64,000 bases of DNA, taken from positions 1 through 64,000 of the forward strand of contig JBGTIS010000030.1 in assembly GCA_041745535.1 (NCBI GenBank), given 5' to 3'. The DNA is from JBGTIS01 sp041745535. GTDB lineage: Bacteria > Bacteroidota > Bacteroidia > Cytophagales > Cyclobacteriaceae. Below the pieces are notes generated by a model. The model did no database searches, was not told the DNA's origin, and saw only the letters and a list, made by a program, of their open reading frames with translations. A program made the position numbers and the translations under genes. Shown here one piece after another: positions 26,861 through 35,579 of the stretch; position 1 is the stretch's first letter, and every line of letters starts with the position of its first letter.

Positions 26861-27712
26861 TTATTTTGTATAAATACCTTCCAGGACTTTAATGTCGCCA
26901 TCTATATCCGGTGGGGTTTTCAGGTTTAGAATTTTAGCTAACAAAGGATATACATGAATATTACGGAAAGCAGCAATGGTAAGTCCTTGTTTAATATTAG
27001 GCCCATTGGCATAAAAAATACCTGAAACCGCTTTTACCTGATCCGGATCGTAACCATGTTTCCCCAATTTCTAACCATCTTTAATTTTAGAGGCATATTT
27101 TTGCCGGGTAGCATCAACCAGATAATAGCCTGAATCAGCTACTATTAATAAATCTCCGGATTTGGGGTTGTTTTAATGCCAGGCTGCCGGAAAATCTGGC
27201 CTTTTGTATATTTTGTAATGCTGCTCATTCTTTTTTAAATAATTATACAAAGAATCGGTAACGGTGTGATTCACTGAATAAATATGGGATTGTGTGCCTC
27301 CATTTACCTGCATAAAACCAGTATCATTTTCGTTTAGTAAATCTTTTAAATAAATAAAGGTTTCGGATTTACTTTCCAGTTCCAGCATGCCGTGATCTGA
27401 AACTATAATACATTAACAGGCAAATCCAGCGATTTTATCCGTTTCATCAGATTGCCAACCAGTTCATCTACTTCGGTAAGCGCTTCCGCAAAATGCCGCA
27501 TCCTGCACCACTTCCCTTTTTTTGATATCATATACTACTTTTCTCTTCGCATTATAAAAATCATTGTCTACCATTCCGTGATTTCCCGGATACATCCCCG
27601 TAACCAGGCTGTAGTGGTTCGGAAATGTTTTACTTGGAAAAGATGAAATCAGCGCTTTGGCCCGGGTACCGCCTTCTATAAAAGATTCCAGGTGTGGCAT
27701 GGCATGTTTGGC
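26861..27712 (-). pseudogene. Decayed type I phosphodiesterase/nucleotide pyrophosphatase (ENPP-like)
   Basis: Pieces of an alkaline-phosphatase-superfamily phosphodiesterase lie in order on the minus strand. They are SSFPSKTFPNHYSLVTGMYP with the nucleophile Thr (27600s), EVDELVGNLMKRIKSLDLP (27430s), IVSDHGMLELE with metal ligands (27400), GDLLIVADSGYYLVDA (27120-27150) and GKHGYDPDQ with a metal-binding His (27060), ending in the typical DIDGDIKVLE. The gene is broken by an internal deletion with frameshift near 27485, a frameshift near 27405, a TAA at 27173-27175 (where Tyr is expected after AAWH) and a TAG at 27071-27073 (likely a former Trp). The N-terminus is missing. The separate short ORFs are parts of this one dead gene. 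Confidence 0.85.
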
Positions 27713-28096
27713 AGCATGGCATGGCAAATTTCATGCATCAGTACAAACTGAAAAAATCCTTCATCTGACAAATATCGCAGGTGATCATTGGTAATTTAAG
27801 CGTTCGCTTACGGGTTTAATAATACCATTAAAACGGGCTTTTACCAGATTTTTCAGAATGGCCTGCTCGGTTTCGTTGTAGTTGCTCCCGTCAAAATCCA
27901 TTGGATATGGCTTATATTGTGAGAGGTATTCGTCAATTATTGAATCCGGTTTCGCATGGGTAATTTCAGTATCCTGAACAGGTTTTTCAGGCTGGCAGGC
28001 CAATGTCGCCAGGCTTATTATCATCAGATGAAAAGATGAAATATCCTTAATTAATAAATCAGCAATAAAGAATTTATTTGATAGTGTAACAAACAA
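27713..28096 (-). pseudogene. Decayed lipoprotein, M49-like (dipeptidyl-peptidase III type) metallopeptidase
   Basis: The N-terminal part reads as a lipoprotein (SLATLAC, then PDSIIDEYLSQYKPYPMDFD and TEQAILKNLVKA). It then jumps, at an apparent internal deletion, to ARFNGIIKPVSERL, and one base out of frame to DEGFFQFVLMHEICHAM, an HExxH zinc motif in the place expected for Bacteroidota M49-like peptidases. The stop at 27785-27787 and the frameshift make it non-functional. The sequence ends where the phosphodiesterase remnant begins, so a deletion removed the C-terminus of this gene and the N-terminus of its neighbour. The M49 assignment is by recall of family sequences and is moderately sure. 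Confidence 0.6.
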
Positions 28097-28263
28097 AACA
28101 GTTTCTTATTGGGTTGCTTAAACACGCGGCTAAAAAATAAACCTGTTTGAGGTTTCCCCTGAAATTTTAATTGAAACATGCTGAAATCCGCGCTGAATTG
28201 TTTCTGAAATTGATGTAATGCCGCGAATTAGCCCATAAAGCTTTTAAAGTTTTTTCTGTAATA

Positions 28264-29040
28264 ATGAATAATTACTGGTTTCAAAGAAATTTAATTTTCT
28301 GCCTATTTTTCTGGTTTCTATCTTTTCAGGGCATTGCCCAATCTACCGACAGTTTAGCCCAACGTAGTATAGTTTTTCAAAATTCTTTAAAGCAGGAAAA
28401 ACCATTTTACAAAAAGTTAATAGCCCCTGCCGCTTTGGTAACTGCCGGCCTGCTTACCTTTTCTGATAACCCTGTATTTGACCGGTATGATGTACAAAGG
28501 CAGCGTCAAAAGCATTTCCCTGAGTTTCGGACGCATGTCGATGATTTTATTCCATTCGCTCCTATTGCTGCGGTTTACGGATTGGATGTTTTTGGTATTA
28601 AAGCTAAAAATAATTTCAAAAACCTCGCTTTAAGGCTTTTATTGGCTGAAGTGTTATCGGAGGCCCTTGTTTTTCCGATGAAACGTATTACTAATATTGA
28701 ACGGCCTGATCAAAGTAACTTTCTCTCTTTTCCTTCCGGGCATACCACTTTAGCTTTTGTTTCAGCTACTTTTATGCATTTAGAATACGGTGACTTGAGT
28801 GCGTGGTACAGCATTGGCGCTTATACCGCTGCTACCGTAGTGGGTGCTTTACGGATTTTGAACAATAAACACTGGCTTTCCGATGTTTTGGTAGGTGCTG
28901 GTGCTGGTATTCTTTCTACGCATTTAGCTTATCTAATTTTATCGGATAAATTAAGGCAGAATAGCAAAAAAACAAGTTTTCTGCTTGTTCCCAGTTATTA
29001 TGACCGCACTACCGGAATGGCTATGATTTTGTTATTTTAA
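28264..29040 (+). CDS. PAP2 superfamily membrane phosphatase
   Basis: 258-residue membrane phosphatase. The three PAP2 motifs are present: KRITNIERP (KxxxxxxRP), FPSGHTT, and RILNNKHWLSDVL (RxxxxxHxxxD). A signal peptide (residues 1-24, ending GIAQ) precedes hydrophobic helices. Family members dephosphorylate phosphatidate, undecaprenyl pyrophosphate or related lipids at the outer leaflet; which one applies is not clear. The first ATG at 28264 fits the signal peptide. It follows the pseudogenes and is upstream of a MarR gene with its own operator. Confidence 0.88.
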   Translation: MNNYWFQRNLIFCLFFWFLSFQGIAQSTDSLAQRSIVFQNSLKQEKPFYKKLIAPAALVTAGLLTFSDNPVFDRYDVQRQRQKHFPEFRTHVDDFIPFAPIAAVYGLDVFGIKAKNNFKNLALRLLLAEVLSEALVFPMKRITNIERPDQSNFLSFPSGHTTLAFVSATFMHLEYGDLSAWYSIGAYTAATVVGALRILNNKHWLSDVLVGAGAGILSTHLAYLILSDKLRQNSKKTSFLLVPSYYDRTTGMAMILLF

Positions 29041-29130
29041 CACCCGATATTCCTTCATTAGTAAGGTTCTCTCATTAAAGCGTATTTAAGAATAAACTAA
29101 TCTTGGTTTTATCATCAAAAATACATAAAA

Positions 29131-29159
29131 TTGTTTAAACAAATCTCGTTTAATAAACT
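29131..29159 (+). promoter_or_regulatory. Two palindromes upstream of the second MarR gene, likely operator
   Basis: TTGTTTAAACAA (29131-29142) is a perfect 12-bp palindrome, and GTTTAATAAAC (29149-29159) is a perfect inverted repeat around a central A. They end 6 bp before the GTG start at 29166. The same block (TTGTTTAAACAAAT, then GTTTAATA) recurs at 39051-39075. Control by the adjacent MarR protein is inferred. Confidence 0.5.
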
Positions 29160-29165
29160 AAGTTC

Positions 29166-29606
29166 GTGAACAAAAAAATAAATTATACACTAGAAAACCA
29201 GGCTCATTTAGCCTATAATACCCTTTTGTATACCACCAACTGGCTTGAAGATCAGGTAAAAGAAATTTTTAAACCCATGGGCATTACCTCACAGCAATTT
29301 AATGTTTCGCGAATTTTGCGAACCAAGCACCCCAATTCCTGTACGGCATCCCATATCAAGGAAACCATGATGGACAAAAGCCCTGACCTGACCCGGCTTA
29401 TTGACCGACTTATTGATAAAGGTATGGTTACCAGGGAGGTGTGTGCTGAAAACCGAAGAAAACTGGATATTAAAATTACCAAAAAAGGACTTTCAATGCT
29501 CAATGTACTAGAGCCTGTAATCAGAGAGCAATCCCGATTTTTCGAAAAACTTTCAGAAAAAGAACTATTAGAGTTGAATCGTATTTTGGAGAAGATAAGA
29601 AGTTAA
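29166..29606 (+). CDS. MarR family transcriptional regulator
   Basis: 146-residue MarR protein starting at GTG. The core is the winged helix with ASHIKETMMDKSPDLTRLID as the recognition part and the wing REVCAENRRKLDIKITKKG carrying the conserved Arg pair. N- and C-terminal helices form the dimer interface. It has a clear palindromic operator in front of its start, so autoregulation is likely. No obvious target gene follows on the same strand; the next genes are on the opposite strand. The effector is unknown. Confidence 0.87.
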   Translation: MNKKINYTLENQAHLAYNTLLYTTNWLEDQVKEIFKPMGITSQQFNVSRILRTKHPNSCTASHIKETMMDKSPDLTRLIDRLIDKGMVTREVCAENRRKLDIKITKKGLSMLNVLEPVIREQSRFFEKLSEKELLELNRILEKIRS

Positions 29607-29608
29607 TT

Positions 29609-29630
29609 AGGGGCAGGGGCAGGGGCAGGG
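29609..29630 (+). repeat. Short AGGGGC tandem repeat with G-quadruplex pattern
   Basis: AGGGGC repeats three times followed by AGGG, giving four runs of 3-4 G with 2-base CA loops between them on the plus strand. This fits the G-quadruplex pattern G3-4N2. It lies 2 bp after the marR stop, in the short convergent gap before the BASS transporter gene, and could slow RNA polymerase there. Confidence 0.6.
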
Positions 29631-29660
29631 CTTTCTTATTTTGGATGGAAGTAAATTTTT

Positions 29661-30575
29661 TTAGGACTTCACCTTTATGCGGATCGGTATCGCGGATAAT
29701 ATCCAGGCGAAAATTAGCCCGGATATGATGTCCCAAATGCCCCACCAACCAGCCACCAGTGCCATTCCGCCCATTCCGTCATAAAAATTAAAAATCAGTA
29801 TCAGCGCCAATCCTGAATTTTGAATGCCGGTTTCAATAGCAATAGCTTTGGTATCGGCCAATGGCAACGAAAACACCTTTCCCAGATAATAACCTCCTGC
29901 GAAAGCGATGCTGTTGTGCAGAAATACCACCAGCACCACATATTGAATATAGTGCAGAAATATTTCAAAATTAGCGGCAAACGCCCCTATGATAAAACCC
30001 GCGAAAATTACCAGAGAAATAATTTTTACCGGCTTTATAATTTTTGCTGTTAAAGTCGGAAATTTAGCCGCCACCCACATGCCTAATACCAAAGGAATGC
30101 CCACGATTAACAAAATAGTTTTAAATATTTCCAACGCATCAATTCTGATATTTACCACTTCCTGGGCACTGTTGCTATAAAGCGCACCCCACAATGTAAA
30201 ACTCAATGGAGTAACTATTAGAGCCGCTACAGTAGAAAAAGCCGTAATCGACACTGAAAGTGCCGCATTGCCTTTTGCCAGCAGCGTCATGAAATTTGAG
30301 ATATTACCCCCCGGACAACAGGCTACCAAAATCATTCCCATGGCAATACTAGGATGTGGTTGTATGGATAAGATAAGCAGGTAAGTGAGCAATGGCAACA
30401 GAAAAATCTGAGATACCAAACCAATGATGACGGATGTGGGATGGTGGGCAATTTGCTTAAAATCTGATAGTTTAATAGCCAATGCTACGCCAAACATCAC
30501 AAATCCCAGGCATACATTTAAAACCAACAACGAATCCTGATTAAAGTTAAGCCGCAATTGGTCCAGTGTTTCCAT
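29661..30575 (-). CDS. Bile acid:sodium symporter (BASS) family transporter, copy 2
   Basis: 304-residue inner-membrane protein with about 9-10 helices. The BASS hallmark CPGGNISNF is present, and ETGIQNSGLALIL is the second conserved block. BASS transporters import bile acids, pantoate, 2-keto acids or other organic anions with Na+; the substrate here is unknown. The start ATG 30575 gives MET-LDQLRLNFNQ, aligning with the start of the upstream copy; the longer frame to 30674 overlaps that gene. It is a tandem paralogue of the gene at 30590-31504, 14 bp downstream of its stop, so the two are co-transcribed. Confidence 0.88.
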   Translation of the reverse strand: METLDQLRLNFNQDSLLVLNVCLGFVMFGVALAIKLSDFKQIAHHPTSVIIGLVSQIFLLPLLTYLLILSIQPHPSIAMGMILVACCPGGNISNFMTLLAKGNAALSVSITAFSTVAALIVTPLSFTLWGALYSNSAQEVVNIRIDALEIFKTILLIVGIPLVLGMWVAAKFPTLTAKIIKPVKIISLVIFAGFIIGAFAANFEIFLHYIQYVVLVVFLHNSIAFAGGYYLGKVFSLPLADTKAIAIETGIQNSGLALILIFNFYDGMGGMALVAGWWGIWDIISGLIFAWILSAIPIRIKVKS

Positions 30576-30589
30576 AAGGTTTTGGTAAT

Positions 30590-31504
30590 TTAGTATTTGA
30601 CCGGGGTGGAGGTAGTTTTTGATAACAGGTAAGCGATGCCTAAGCCTGACAGAATATGCCAAATTCCCCACCATGCGGCAATATAAGCCATACCGCCTTG
30701 CCCTTTAAAAAAATCGAATACAATAATTAAGGCAATGCCGGAATTTTGAATACCAGTTTCTATCGTAATTGATTTTACGTCATCAAAATGAAGTTTGAAT
30801 AACTTACCAGTTAGGAATCCGCCCAAATACGCAATTATATTATGAAAAAACACGATTACAATTACCAGATGGATATAATTAAGAAAATGGCTGTAATTCG
30901 CCGACAAAGCCGCTACCACAAATCCGGCAAACATCAATAGTGAAATTACGCGAACAGGCCGGGTAATTTTTTTTGTGAAATCCGGATATTTATGAGCTAT
31001 CCACATACCCATAATTAATGGAATTCCCAATAAAAGCATTACCGTTTGGAACATGGCCAGTATATCAATTGTGATTCCTTGTAAATTAGTGTTGGAATGC
31101 AAGTACAGGGTTCCCCACAAGGTGAAGTTCAGTGGGGTAAGTATAATAGAAACAAGGGTGGAAAATCCTGTTAAAGTTACCGATAACGCAATATTGGCTT
31201 TGGCAAGCAGTGAAATAAAGTTGGAGATGTTACCCCCCGGACAGGCCGCTACCAATATTAATCCTAATCCCACGCTGGTGGTGGGTTTAATGGCAATTAC
31301 TAATAAATAAGTAAAAAAGGGTAAAACAAAAAACTGTGAGAATAATCCCGCTACAATAGGTTTAGGATGCGTGGCTATTCTTTTAAAGTCTGATATTCTT
31401 AATTCTAATGCCACCCCAAACATAATAAACCCAATACAGATATTCAGCAGGAATAAACTTTCCTGGTTGAAATTGAGCTTTACAGTATCGAGGGCTTCAA
31501 GCAT
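30590..31504 (-). CDS. Bile acid:sodium symporter (BASS) family transporter, copy 1
   Basis: 304-residue transporter of the same type and length as the next gene downstream, with CPGGNISNF and ETGIQNSGIAL and a similar C-terminus around YIAAWWGIWHILSG. The two differ at many sites, so the duplication is old, but the order and length are kept exactly. Each may handle a different organic anion, or the pair could form a heteromer; BASS proteins are usually monomers or dimers of one kind. It starts at ATG 31504. purE lies upstream after 81 bp on the same strand and may read into it. Confidence 0.88.
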   Translation of the reverse strand: MLEALDTVKLNFNQESLFLLNICIGFIMFGVALELRISDFKRIATHPKPIVAGLFSQFFVLPFFTYLLVIAIKPTTSVGLGLILVAACPGGNISNFISLLAKANIALSVTLTGFSTLVSIILTPLNFTLWGTLYLHSNTNLQGITIDILAMFQTVMLLLGIPLIMGMWIAHKYPDFTKKITRPVRVISLLMFAGFVVAALSANYSHFLNYIHLVIVIVFFHNIIAYLGGFLTGKLFKLHFDDVKSITIETGIQNSGIALIIVFDFFKGQGGMAYIAAWWGIWHILSGLGIAYLLSKTTSTPVKY

Positions 31505-31585
31505 AATTCAGGATAATGAAAATCCTTTACAATTATATTATGGCAAAATAATGGCTTTCATAATATGAATTTAAGAATATACCAG

Positions 31586-32107
31586 TTAGAAGCCGATTTT
31601 GGCTCCTTTATATCCGGTTTCTTCCATCTGATCTGCTGAATCCTCAACTTTCTTCCTTAGTTCGTCTTTGAATTTCTGTAATTTATCGGCAATCTTTTTA
31701 TCGGTAGTTCCCAGAATAGAAGCGGCGAGTATGCCCGCGTTTTTTGCGCCATTTAAAGCAACTGTAGCAACCGGAATACCGGCTGGCATTTGCAGAATTG
31801 ACAAAACAGAATCCCATCCATCAATAGAGTCGCGCGACTTAATGGGAACCCCTATTACTGGTAAAGTGGTAAGTGACGCTACCATGCCGGGCAAATGGGC
31901 CGCGCCTCCCGCGCCCGCGATGATCACCTTAATACCACGGCCGCGGGCTTCTTCAGCATATTTAACCATTCGATGGGGCGTACGATGAGCAGAAACTACC
32001 GTTACTTCATGTTCAATGTCCTGTTGTTCCAGAAATTCAGCGGCTTCACTCATTACCGATAGGTCTGATTTGCTGCCCATGATGATGCCTATCTGTGGTT
32101 TTTTCAT
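31586..32107 (-). CDS. purE: 5-(carboxyamino)imidazole ribonucleotide mutase
   Basis: 173-residue PurE of class I, which moves the carboxyl of N5-CAIR to C4 to make CAIR in purine synthesis. Signatures: GIIMGSKSDL at the start, SAHRTPHRMVKY and GAGGAAHLPGMVASLTTLPVIGVP (partial blocks) of the CAIR site. The C-terminal tail is longer and charged (about residue 150 onward), common in this phylum. purK lies upstream after 33 bp on the same strand, so the two enzymes of the pair form an operon. Confidence 0.96.
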   Translation of the reverse strand: MKKPQIGIIMGSKSDLSVMSEAAEFLEQQDIEHEVTVVSAHRTPHRMVKYAEEARGRGIKVIIAGAGGAAHLPGMVASLTTLPVIGVPIKSRDSIDGWDSVLSILQMPAGIPVATVALNGAKNAGILAASILGTTDKKIADKLQKFKDELRKKVEDSADQMEETGYKGAKIGF

Positions 32108-32140
32108 ATTTAATGCTTTTATATAATCCTATATTTTTTG

Positions 32141-33283
32141 TTATGCAATTACCTTAAGCGTTTCTTTTACAAATTGAGCCTTTGCCTTTAACTGACCAAT
32201 GTTATTACCTAAAATGGTGATATGCCCCATTTTTCGAAAGGGCTTGGTAATTTTTTTGCCATACAAATGTACTTTTACGCCTTCCATAGCCAACACCTCG
32301 TTCAGGCCTTTATACCTGGCCAAACCGGTATAATCGGCCTCTCCCAGCAGGTTTACCATTGCCGCTGGAATTTTAGTAGTTGTAGCACCCAGGGGGATAT
32401 TCAGAATAGATCGCAAATGTTGTTCAAACTGCGAAGTATAATTCGCTTCTATGGTATGATGGCCGCTGTTATGCGTGCGGGGCGCCACTTCGTTCACCAG
32501 TATTTTCCCTTCCCTGGTTAGGAACATTTCTACCGCCAGTAGCCCTACCATATCCAGCGATTCGATTACCTGTTTCGCGATAACGTTCGCCTCAGTCCAT
32601 GCCGCTTCACTTATTTCAGCAGGGGCAAACAGGTATTCCACCAGATTATGTTCAGGATGAAAAACCAGCTCTACTACCGGAAAGCATTCTGTTTCTCCGG
32701 CCGCGTTCCTGGCGACAATCACTGAGATTTCTTTTTCAAAGTCTACAAGCTTTTCCAATAAACCCGGGGCATCAAATCCTTTTTCAATATCTTCTTGGGT
32801 TCGGATTACCCGCACACCGCGCCCATCGTAGCCGGCCTTACCTAGCTTGTGCACAGCAGGCAACATATGCATTAGTTTTGCCAAATCGGCTTTGGATTGG
32901 GTAAGCACAAATTCTGCTGTAGGAATCTGATGGTCGAGGTAAAACTGCTTCTGTAACCTTTTATCCTGGATAAGCTGGATAATTTCTGGTTGTGGATATA
33001 TCTTCTTCCCTTCCTGCTGTAATTTCAGTAAAGCTTCCGTATTTACATTTTCAATTTCAATAGTGATCAAGTCACATTGCTTCCCGAATTCGTAAACGGT
33101 ATCAAAATCTGTTATGGAGCCCTGGGTAAAGCCGGTTGCTACCGATTTGCAGGGCGCATACTCATCGGGATCTAAAATGTAAACATCCAGATTAAAATCG
33201 ATAGCCGATTGTATCAACATTCGCCCTAGCTGTCCACCGCCCAATACCCCCAATTTAAAGTTTTGATAAAATGCTGCTTCCAC
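32141..33283 (-). CDS. purK: N5-carboxyaminoimidazole ribonucleotide synthase
   Basis: ATP-grasp enzyme of about 380 residues that makes N5-CAIR from AIR, bicarbonate and ATP, feeding PurE. The N-terminal fold has KLGVLGGGQLGRML, and the central ATP-grasp loops have KLGKAGYDGRGVRV and EVAPRTHNSGHHTIEA. Homology begins just before this glycine-rich block. The GTG at 33283 (VEAAFYQNFKLG) is therefore taken as start instead of the ATG at 33358, which would add 25 unrelated residues. It forms an operon with purE. Confidence 0.94.
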   Translation of the reverse strand: MEAAFYQNFKLGVLGGGQLGRMLIQSAIDFNLDVYILDPDEYAPCKSVATGFTQGSITDFDTVYEFGKQCDLITIEIENVNTEALLKLQQEGKKIYPQPEIIQLIQDKRLQKQFYLDHQIPTAEFVLTQSKADLAKLMHMLPAVHKLGKAGYDGRGVRVIRTQEDIEKGFDAPGLLEKLVDFEKEISVIVARNAAGETECFPVVELVFHPEHNLVEYLFAPAEISEAAWTEANVIAKQVIESLDMVGLLAVEMFLTREGKILVNEVAPRTHNSGHHTIEANYTSQFEQHLRSILNIPLGATTTKIPAAMVNLLGEADYTGLARYKGLNEVLAMEGVKVHLYGKKITKPFRKMGHITILGNNIGQLKAKAQFVKETLKVIA

Positions 33284-33443
33284 GATATAAATTTTTGGGT
33301 ACGAAATTACATATTTATTTACTAATCCCAATTGATGCTTCTTTATAGCAACCGGCAACCTTCTGATTTTTTAATCAATAATTATGTCAGGCGCTTAACA
33401 AGGCTTTTTAGTAAATAAACCTTACTATTATGGTTTTCTGTAA

Positions 33444-35276
33444 CTATACCCTGTTTTCTTCATTCATAGCAATCCCCATCTTTTCCATCAGTTTGCTCGC
33501 GTTAAAACTTTTGCAAACTCCTTCGTGTAGCTTATAGTCGAATGAAATTTCATCTCCTTCAATTTGGCTGTTAAAACTATAATTTTTAACATTGGGTAAC
33601 TGACTTTCCAGTTCGCCCAGTTCCAGGTCATGCGTGGATACCAGGCCGGTAGCGTTAAGTTTACTCAATTGCCGGATAAGTGAAGCAGCGCCGTTATGGC
33701 GGTCGTGCGAATTGGTTCCTTTCAAAATTTCGTCCAGCATAAACAATACGGGCTGACCTTCGGCCACGGTTTCCAGCAGTTGTTTTAATCTTCGAAGTTC
33801 CGCATAGAATGATGAAACACTTTCCTCTAATGAATCCTGGGTACGCATACTGGTAAATACCTGCATTTTCGATATTTTCATTTCCTGTGCACATACCGGA
33901 GCTCCCGCCAGTGCCAGCACGGCATTAATACCGACGGTTCGTAAAAAGGTACTTTTGCCTGACATATTTGAACCGGTAATGATCGCAATGGCGCCTTTAC
34001 CAGCTAATTCATAATCGTTCACCACCCGGTTCTTTAACTTAATCAGGCAATGCCCTAATGCTGTAGCCTGGTAGGTAAAGGGCTTATCATCAATTATTGG
34101 AAATACAAATTCCGAATGTGCAAAGCTAAATCCCGCAAGTCCGTTGAGGGCTTCAAACTCACTGATGTCAGCAAACCATACACTTACATCTTCCCTGTTT
34201 TTTGCCTTCCACCGGTCGGCTTTTAATAACCAGTAAATATCCAGCAGCATAATTACATTGGCGAGGTGATAAAACACATTCGCTCGGTTGTCCAGATTAT
34301 CCAGGATGTTTTGCAAACTGTTGATTTCTTCTGATGCCGTATAGTTTTTATGTTTGAAATTAACCTGTAACCGTTTCAGCAGTTCAGCCTTAAATGTGCT
34401 TTGCTCAATTTTAAGAATCATCATCCGGTAGGCTTTCAGAATTGATATACTTTTGGATGTTTTTTTATGCGTAGTGGTTGCGGTATCCTTGGTGGTCCAT
34501 AATATGAAGCTGTTAATGGCGATTAATCCGATGGAATAATAACCGCTGATGTTGGTTATGAAATATAGCGCTATGGCGATCAGGGTAAGAATGGGCAAAA
34601 TAAGGAGCGCCAATTTATACCTACCATGATTTTTCAGTGCATCAGGTTCCTGTATCCAGTTCAGCAAAACTTTTATTTCATCTACTTCTTCCCGCATGGC
34701 CTTTTGCGACGCGGGTTTTTCTTTTCCATATGCCTGAAAATCCTGCCGCCAGTCTAACTTTTCTTTCAATTCGATTACAGCTTCCTGTCGTGCCTCAATG
34801 GTCTGCTTTTTAGCCGCGTTCTTTAACCAATCAGCTAATTTTTCTTTACCTTTTTCTGTATTACTTCTATTAATAAGTTGAAAAAGCGAATGCTTTCCGC
34901 ATACATCCAGGTCTGCCGCATAAGGATGCGTGGTTTCCAAATACTTGGTTCCGGCATCAAATTCATTCAGGTCTCCTGAAAGTCTTTGTATTTCTTCTTC
35001 GTTAATCTGGATCAGATTATCCAAATGGGTTTTCTTAATTTTTATCGAGTTATGGTATTTCACTATAATGCTGAAACCAATCAGAAATATCACGATAATT
35101 ACAGCCACCGCTACTACGTTTCTTTCATTTGCGAAATATATCAACCCGATGATACTTACCAGGAAAAAAAGAACTCTTACAATAGCTATCTGATCGTTTT
35201 TTCTACTGTATTGAGTAGCTTCTGTTTTACATTGAACTACTCTTTCCTGAAATAGCGTCTTTAAATTAGTTTGCAT
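33444..35276 (-). CDS. Membrane-anchored MutS-like ATPase
   Basis: 610-residue protein with a MutS-type ATPase at the C-terminus: Walker A GSNMSGKST (about 434-442) and Walker B VLFMLDEILKGTN, followed by VSTHD (the MutS His). Ahead of it are core/lever-type helices. Two pairs of transmembrane helices are visible, about 37-72 (VRVLFFLVSIIGLIYFA and following) and about 220-265 (LALLILPILTLIAIALYF and following). The mismatch-binding domain I of MutS and the Smr nuclease of MutS2 are absent. This is a known type in Bacteroidota with unproven function, not MutS1. The ATG at 35276 replaces TTG 35306. Confidence 0.82.
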   Translation of the reverse strand: MQTNLKTLFQERVVQCKTEATQYSRKNDQIAIVRVLFFLVSIIGLIYFANERNVVAVAVIIVIFLIGFSIIVKYHNSIKIKKTHLDNLIQINEEEIQRLSGDLNEFDAGTKYLETTHPYAADLDVCGKHSLFQLINRSNTEKGKEKLADWLKNAAKKQTIEARQEAVIELKEKLDWRQDFQAYGKEKPASQKAMREEVDEIKVLLNWIQEPDALKNHGRYKLALLILPILTLIAIALYFITNISGYYSIGLIAINSFILWTTKDTATTTHKKTSKSISILKAYRMMILKIEQSTFKAELLKRLQVNFKHKNYTASEEINSLQNILDNLDNRANVFYHLANVIMLLDIYWLLKADRWKAKNREDVSVWFADISEFEALNGLAGFSFAHSEFVFPIIDDKPFTYQATALGHCLIKLKNRVVNDYELAGKGAIAIITGSNMSGKSTFLRTVGINAVLALAGAPVCAQEMKISKMQVFTSMRTQDSLEESVSSFYAELRRLKQLLETVAEGQPVLFMLDEILKGTNSHDRHNGAASLIRQLSKLNATGLVSTHDLELGELESQLPNVKNYSFNSQIEGDEISFDYKLHEGVCKSFNASKLMEKMGIAMNEENRV

Positions 35277-35550
35277 TGATGCTTTTTTAATTTGGTTATC
35301 TGGCAAATGCTGGGTTCTAATATTTTATTATCAGTTTTACGGTAATTTCTGTATTCATATCATCATAATCTATAATTTTTAAAAATTTTATGTAATTGCC
35401 TTTAACTGTTATGGCAAATTTGCCAGTAATTCTTCCTCAATTTACCCTAGCTTTTTCTGGCAACAGCATTTTTTAAATATTATCCGGCGTAAAACTTCGA
35501 TAAATACCTTATTCTTGTTTGGTTGATATTTAGTTTTCCCGCGCAAAGCC

Positions 35551-35558
35551 TATATTTG
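35551..35558 (+). promoter_or_regulatory. -7 promoter box (TATATTTG) of lysA
   Basis: TATATTTG fits TAnnTTTG completely, 22 bp before the ATG at 35580, giving a short leader. It lies in the divergent region between the MutS-like gene and lysA. A TTTG at 35518-35521 is too far (29 bp) for a standard -33 box. Confidence 0.45.
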
Positions 35559-35579
35559 TTGTTAAATTACCTTTATATT

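Noticed and set aside
27173..27388. Short minus-strand ORF taken as a gene by itself
   Set aside because: It is one exon-like fragment of the broken phosphodiesterase gene, continued in the same frame after a stop.
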